A stretch of DNA of 20,923 nucleotides from contig JBNGIS010034212.1 of the NCBI GenBank assembly GCA_049999725.1, positions 1-20,923 of the forward strand. The letters are read 5' to 3'. The translations under genes were made by a program, and so were the position numbers. Positions 17,606 through 20,923 of this stretch are shown here, piece by piece. The stretch's first letter is position 1, and each line of letters starts with the position of its first letter. The DNA is from Haplomitrium mnioides. Lineage: Eukaryota; Marchantiophyta; Haplomitriopsida; Calobryales. The notes below the pieces were generated by a model. That model was not told the origin of the DNA, made no database searches, and saw nothing but the letters and a program-made list of their open reading frames with translations.

Positions 17606-18249
17606 GGTTTTTCTGTCACAACTTAGCTACGAGCGACTTATACAAAAACAAATATATATACACATTCCAATTATGTAGAATAGGTAAAATAAAAGGTTTA
17701 GTTGAGGCTAGCACTGACTCACAAAACCTCTCTCCAAACTTACGAACAGGGAAATCTCGTTGCGTTTGTTTGAGCGTTACTCGAATAGAAATATGGCACT
17801 TGGAGTTGAACTTGTCTAGAGGAGCTTGGTTCAAATCCATTTTCTACCTACCATAAAACATAAATAAAACACTCCCATGTAACACCATAGTTTACTACAG
17901 GCAAGATAACAGACTCTCTTGATTCCATTATAAAAATTATAAAATCATCTCCAAAATTATACACTAAAATTTGACGAAAGAAATGTTTGTCAATGTTAAA
18001 CACACGAATATTAAAGGGATTCAATAGAGGAATTCTAGGAGGTACAAATGCTCCTCTATCCATTAGCTATCATAGTATCAAGTCAAACTTCTTATCCTCA
18101 TTTATAAAGGATAGGATATCTGCTATCTTTTATTCATGAAAACTTGAAAGTTCGACTTTCTTGGAGTTCATGCAAAGTGGAGATTCCACTACTCCAAGAG
18201 GTCTTTAGTGCTTCTCCAAAGAGGGGTAGTCCACACTTCTTTAGAGAAG
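17606..18249 (-). other. Leader of B1
   Basis: About 645 bases lie between the PBS and the gag start. There is no coding signal. The segment from 18249 to 17890 is conserved in B2 (4211-4563), including TAAAATTTGACGAA and GGAGATTCCACTACTCCAA, so a long leader is a family trait; it may carry packaging or dimerisation signals, which is inference. Confidence 0.6.
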
Positions 18250-18266
18250 ACCAAGCTCTGATATCA
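18250..18266 (-). promoter_or_regulatory. Primer-binding site of B1
   Basis: On the minus strand TGATATCAGAGCTTGGT starts one base after the 5' LTR end. It differs from TGGTATCAGAGC (initiator-Met tRNA complement) by one G-to-A change. Confidence 0.82.
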
Positions 18267-18390
18267 TTGTAACACTAGACACATACATTACACACCAAAA
18301 ATTAGCACAAACATAACACATACAAGAGTAGCGCATAAAGAACTTCAAGAACCTACAAGGTAAGAGATGCCCAACAAGGCCCTCTCCCTT

Positions 18391-18399
18391 CTTTATATA
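18391..18399 (-). promoter_or_regulatory. TATA box of B1 5' LTR
   Basis: TATATAAAG on the minus strand, conserved at 12793-12801 in the 3' LTR. It is followed in sense by GAAGGGAGAGGGC; initiation is expected about 30 bases downstream. Confidence 0.65.
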
Positions 18400-18440
18400 C
18401 TAAGTGAAAAGCACTTTGGTTACATAGGTGGCGAAACCCT

Positions 18441-18500
18441 ATTGGTTCCTTTTCTATTATTTTCTAATTGGACCATCTTTTTTCCTCTCTTATTGATTGG
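18441..18500 (-). promoter_or_regulatory. Three CCAAT boxes
   Basis: CCAAT on the minus strand at 18441-18445, 18467-18471 and 18496-18500, about 40-110 bases upstream of the TATA box. In the 3' LTR the middle one is altered (ATTAG for ATTGG on the plus strand). CCAAT boxes bind NF-Y in plants; binding here is inference. Confidence 0.5.
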
Positions 18501-18527
18501 ACCAACCTGTACTTTTATTCTCCTTTT

Positions 18528-18753
18528 GCCACGTGTCCTTATCTTTAGAATCTTCCATTTCTCTTTAGTTTTTTTTTGCCATGTGTCCTTATCTTAGAAC
18601 CTTCTATTTGCTTTAATCCTACGCTTGCCACATGTCATTATCCTCTTCTAAAGTGCCATTTCTTTCACTTTAATTTGTTAACTTCTCTCCTCTTGCCACG
18701 TGTCAATAGCACTCACTTTAATTCGTTGACTTTCTCTCCTCTTGCCACGTGTC
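18528..18753 (-). promoter_or_regulatory. G-box array in LTR promoter
   Basis: Five copies of a GCCACGTGTC-like motif lie at core positions 18530 (CACGTG), 18580 (CATGTG), 18629 (CACATG), 18697 (CACGTG) and 18746 (CACGTG). On the minus strand the intact ones read GACACGTGGC, the classic plant G-box/ABRE form. Spacings are 50, 49, 68 and 49 bases. Each is preceded on the plus strand by a T/C-rich stretch ending TTGC, so the array looks like a degenerate ~49-bp repeat. Confidence 0.6.
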
Positions 18754-18847
18754 ACTTTCTCTATAATAACACTCTCTTTTTGATACTCTAACTTAGTAAT
18801 GGCTTTCTAGATATAGTTGTTGCTTACTAAAGTTAGTGATCGTTACA

Positions 18848-18852
18848 AGACT
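18848..18852. repeat. Target-site duplication of B1, right
   Basis: AGACT directly after the LTR terminus GTTACA; identical to 12665-12669. Confidence 0.9.
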
Positions 18853-19288
18853 TGGTGGAGATATCAAATAGAACAAGTACAATGTGGATTTGTTGCTCCT
18901 ATTGTTTCTTGGTGTGAGTTCAAAGAAGCAATGATTTCAAGATTTAGAGTGGTAAATGTTTCAAAATTAGCAAGAGATCGATTGGTCGAATTAAAGCAAC
19001 TTGGTACAGTGAGAAGCTATGTGACACATTTTCATGATACAATTATGCAAATTCCTGATATAAGAGAAGAAGAAACACTAAACCGCTTTGTTTAGAGATT
19101 GAAGTCTCACATGAGAATAGAAGCTACTATGAGAGAGCCTACTCAATTAGAAGAAGCAATGCTTATGGCGGAGCAGCATGACTCATTACTTACAACTACA
19201 GAAGATAGATCTCGTCCTCAACCATTCGAACAACGCCCTCAAAAATTTGCAAGCTTTTATGGAATTAAAATTCCAACAAGAATTTGAG
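18848..19288 (+). pseudogene. Gag of A3, 3' half
   Basis: Continuation of the gag split by B1: (T)WWRYQIEQVQCGFVAP, CEFKEAMISRFRVV, LKQLGTVRSYVTHFHDTIMQIPDIREEETLNRFV, which is the central retrotransposon-gag signature. A TAG at 19093-19095 interrupts; the same frame goes on with LKSHMRIEATMREPTQLEEAMLMAEQHDSLL and a Pro/Gln-rich tail to a TGA near 19286. No zinc knuckle is seen in this copy. It shares wording with the minus-strand A2 gag (8831-9537), which lacks the B1 insertion. Confidence 0.88.
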
Positions 19289-19765
19289 GTACCTTGTTCC
19301 ATCTTGATGGTATGATTGATGAGCACTCTTATAGAATGTTGGTGGATAGTGGGAGTTTTGAAAGTTTTATGTCGCTACGTTTTGCTAAGCAAAATAAAGG
19401 TCTATCAAGAGGAGTGTGGTGACTATGGCTGATGGCCAAAAGCATGACGTGCTTTGTCTCAAAAGCCATTCCTTCTAAGGATTGGAAAAGAGTATACAGA
19501 ATCTATGCAATTTGTTATTGCACATATACAATATGACATCATTTTAGGATTGCTTTGGCTTGAAGATAGATCTGCTTAATTTGATTGGGCAAAACAACAA
19601 ATTCAAGTTACCTTACATGGTAAGAAATTTCTTTTGGAGTGTTCGACACCATTGGTAAAGAAGCCTAAATCAGCTCAACATGTTAATTCAGTGGAGCAAG
19701 AGTTGTCTATCTTTGCTGTTTGGATTAAGCCTATCATGGACTTGAGTAAGGAGGAGGGAAAATGT
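19289..19765 (+). pseudogene. Protease and linker of A3 (broken)
   Basis: The frame from 19309 reads MIDEHSYRMLVDSGSFESF; the catalytic DSG motif (GAT at 19343) is intact. A frameshift with small loss near 19400 precedes MADGQKH; ILGLLWLEDRSA (about 19540-19580) is the second protease signature, then a TAA where a residue is expected. FDWAKQQIQVTLHGKKF follows and continues into a linker, SVEQELSIFAVWIKPIMDLSKEEGK, matching A2. The similarity stops near 19765; RT would have followed. It is non-functional because of the shift and stop. Confidence 0.8.
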
Positions 19766-20315
19766 CAGCCAGCGATTTGGGGCACTAAGATGGAATTCGG
19801 GAAATTGGGAGTGGCATTGGCACAATAGCCATTTGTAAGTGTAAAGGTACCTTGGACGCAGCGGAATAACCTCAATAAGCAATTAAGAGCAGAACGTCTG
19901 ATCCGAGGAAGAGGATGCAGTGATAGCGAAGAAGGAAGGGAGGGCGCCACTCAAATTCGACGAAGGCAGAGGGGAACCTGTAAGAATCATTGGAACGCAA
20001 GAGATGATGCCCGCGAGGAGAAAGGAACGGCCACCTAAGGTAGATCGATCGGAGGAGGAAGAGTGGGTCTACAACGAAGAACTCTGAAGGCACTTGAGGG
20101 AGAGGTAGACTGCGAACATTGCCTGCAGCGGCCACACATCAGGTGCAAGGATCGAGGGAGGAACGAGGAGTCGGGGTCGTCGCAAGAGCGATCTAGGCCA
20201 GGGAGAGGGGGACGCCTCAGTCCTGCAGGCGTGAGCGCACTCTACGAGGGTCCGACCCTTCTTGAGGAATGCACGGGTCTTAACGGAAATGTGGAGCTCT
20301 CTAGGGGCTCTGAGA

Positions 20316-20380
20316 GATTCCACGGAAACGTGGCGCCTTTAGAGCGCTTCAGGGGATTCCGCGGATGAGGTGGCGGCTCC
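20316..20380 (+). repeat. ~40-bp ACGTGGC module pair in E2
   Basis: Counterpart of 141-205: GATTCC-CGGA with ACGTGGC at 20328-20334, then a second unit with AGGTGGC at 20368-20374. Further ACGTGGC cores in E2 are at 20772-20778 and 20881-20887. Confidence 0.55.
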
Positions 20381-20831
20381 AGGGGGCCCGAAGGTTGTCA
20401 CGGAAAGGAGGCGGGGCTGAAAGGTTTAACGGGAATGTGCCTCCCTAATTGGAGAACCCGGTTAAGTGGGTTTCGACTTGTCTTCTGAGGTGGGGAGCTC
20501 GCTTAACAGGGTTCCGTGAAGGAGGCCGACCAAGGAGCAAAGGGGGAATTACCGAAAGAGCAATCTATCACCGATCCGGCGTGGACAAGTGGGAAAGTTT
20601 GACGGGGCACGCTGAAAGCTCGAAGGGGATCAACGAGGAATCTGCCATTGTTCCTATATCAAGCGGAGCAAGGAGTTAGCGATTGGAAGCCTCAGTTCTT
20701 ATTGCGATTGGGATCCGAAGCGGCGACGAAAGGTACTGTTCTTACTCAGCGAAGGATTTGTTTTGCGGATGACGTGGCATCCGCGGAAGAGGGTCAGCGC
20801 AAGTCAATTGCGGAAGCTGGTCAAGGCGTCG

Positions 20832-20864
20832 GTCCGCCTACCCCTCTGCGGGGCGGCGTCGGAC
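20832..20864 (+). other. Hairpin of E2
   Basis: GTCCG (20832-20836) pairs with CGGAC (20860-20864), and CCCC (20841-20844) with GGGG (20850-20853). It is the counterpart of 894-926, with a full G-C pair where that copy has G-T. It is followed by GGCGCC and then a GACGTGGCGAC core. Confidence 0.5.
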
Positions 20865-20923
20865 GGCGCCGTGACAGATGACGTGGCGACCGGAGGTGGT
20901 CCAAGGGATTCCCAGGGTCAGCG

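Larger units (their letters stand above)
12670..18847 (-). mobile_element. Complete Ty3/gypsy chromovirus B1
   Basis: A 6,178-bp element on the minus strand with both LTRs (580 bp 5', 600 bp 3'), PBS, leader, gag, protease, RT, RNase H, integrase with C-terminal chromodomain, and polypurine tract, flanked by 5-bp duplications AGACT. The order protease-RT-RNase H-integrase and the chromodomain place it in the chromoviruses. The coding region holds many stops and frameshifts, so it is structurally complete but not autonomous. By eye the two LTRs differ at about 43 of roughly 575 aligned bases plus a few indels (one about 15 bp). It is inserted in gag of A3. The clade within plant chromoviruses could not be settled. 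Confidence 0.95.
18268..18847 (-). repeat. 5' LTR of B1 (580 bp)
   Basis: Plus-strand termini TGTAACACTAG and CGTTACA. In transcriptional (minus) order the U3 region contains the G-box array (18528-18753), three CCAAT boxes and the TATA box at 18391-18399. It aligns along its whole length with 12670-13269. Confidence 0.92.
12037..19765 (+). mobile_element. Chromovirus A3, interrupted by B1
   Basis: Plus-strand family-A Ty3/gypsy element: 5' LTR (12037-12355), PBS, gag 5' half (to 12669), then the whole of B1 (12670-18847), then gag 3' half and protease to about 19765. RT, RNase H, integrase and the 3' LTR are not in the window: the similarity to A2 ends at the GGAAAATGTC region near 19765, where GC-rich repeat E2 starts. 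It sits inside the copia remnant C. The reading frames carry frameshifts and stops. Confidence 0.85.
19766..20923. repeat. GC-rich non-coding repeat E2
   Basis: Starts where A3 similarity ends and runs off the window. From about 20177 it aligns with the start of E1 in the same orientation; 19766-20176 has no counterpart in the window because E1 is cut by the left edge. The sequence GGACGCAGCGGAATAA near 19855 is a type of motif often met at LTR ends, but no LTR boundary can be fixed. It contains the ~40-bp modules and the hairpin described for E1. Short open frames on both strands have no recognisable domain. Confidence 0.6.

Noticed and set aside
18524-18760. Could the phased TTGCCACGTGTC units be a CRISPR-like array?
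   Set aside because: Units are degenerate, spacing is irregular (49-68 bp), they lie within an LTR present in three copies, and the genome is eukaryotic.
19765-19950. Minus-strand frame with NGYCANATPNFPNSILVPQIAG
   Set aside because: It looks protein-like in a short piece but spans the A3/E2 junction, and I recognise no family, so it was not called as a gene.
1-20923. A new defence, toxin or biosynthetic system
   Set aside because: All recognisable coding sequence belongs to LTR retrotransposon gag and pol; no operon-like or novel enzyme gene is visible.

Overview
This window looks like intergenic, transposon-filled nuclear DNA from a plant, probably a seed plant. The evidence is several Ty3/gypsy chromoviruses and a Ty1/copia remnant, 320-600 bp LTRs ending TG...CA, and primer-binding sites matching the plant initiator-Met tRNA (TGGTATCAGAGC). 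No intact host gene, rRNA, tRNA or CRISPR array is visible. The species cannot be named from the sequence. Element names A, B, C, D and E are local labels used only here.

Layout. Positions 1-2400 are GC-rich, non-coding and built from short phased repeats (E1). Positions 2401-2857 are unassigned. 2858-3976 is the 3' end of a plus-strand chromovirus (A1): integrase tail, chromodomain remnant, polypurine tract and LTR. 3977-4210 is unassigned. 4211-5076 is the leader and 5' LTR of a minus-strand chromovirus of a second family (B2), inserted in the RNase H region of an old plus-strand chromovirus (D, 5077-6060). D is interrupted by a minus-strand element (A2, 6061-10042) and resumes at 10043-10341. 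A possible copia LTR (10595-10814) and a clear copia RNase H tail (C, 11812-12036) follow. Element A3 starts at 12037 (LTR, PBS, gag). Its gag is split by element B1 (12670-18847, minus strand), a structurally complete 6,178-bp chromovirus with two LTRs, PBS, polypurine tract and 5-bp target duplication AGACT. A3 gag and protease resume at 18848 and stop near 19765, where a second GC-rich repeat copy (E2) runs to the window end.

History. Order follows from nesting: C, then A3, then B1; and D, then B2 and A2. Every element is coding-dead: stops, frameshifts, deletions and changed catalytic residues occur in gag, protease, RT, RNase H or integrase. B1 is the best preserved; its two LTRs differ by about 40-odd substitutions over roughly 575 aligned bases, counted by eye.

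Most notable signals. The B-family LTR has an ordered promoter: TATA box, three CCAAT boxes, then five G-box-like motifs, three of them perfect CACGTG in the 5' LTR. The GC-rich E repeats are made of roughly 39-41-bp modules carrying ACGTGGC and a hairpin kept in both copies. I found no convincing evidence of a new enzymatic or defence system.
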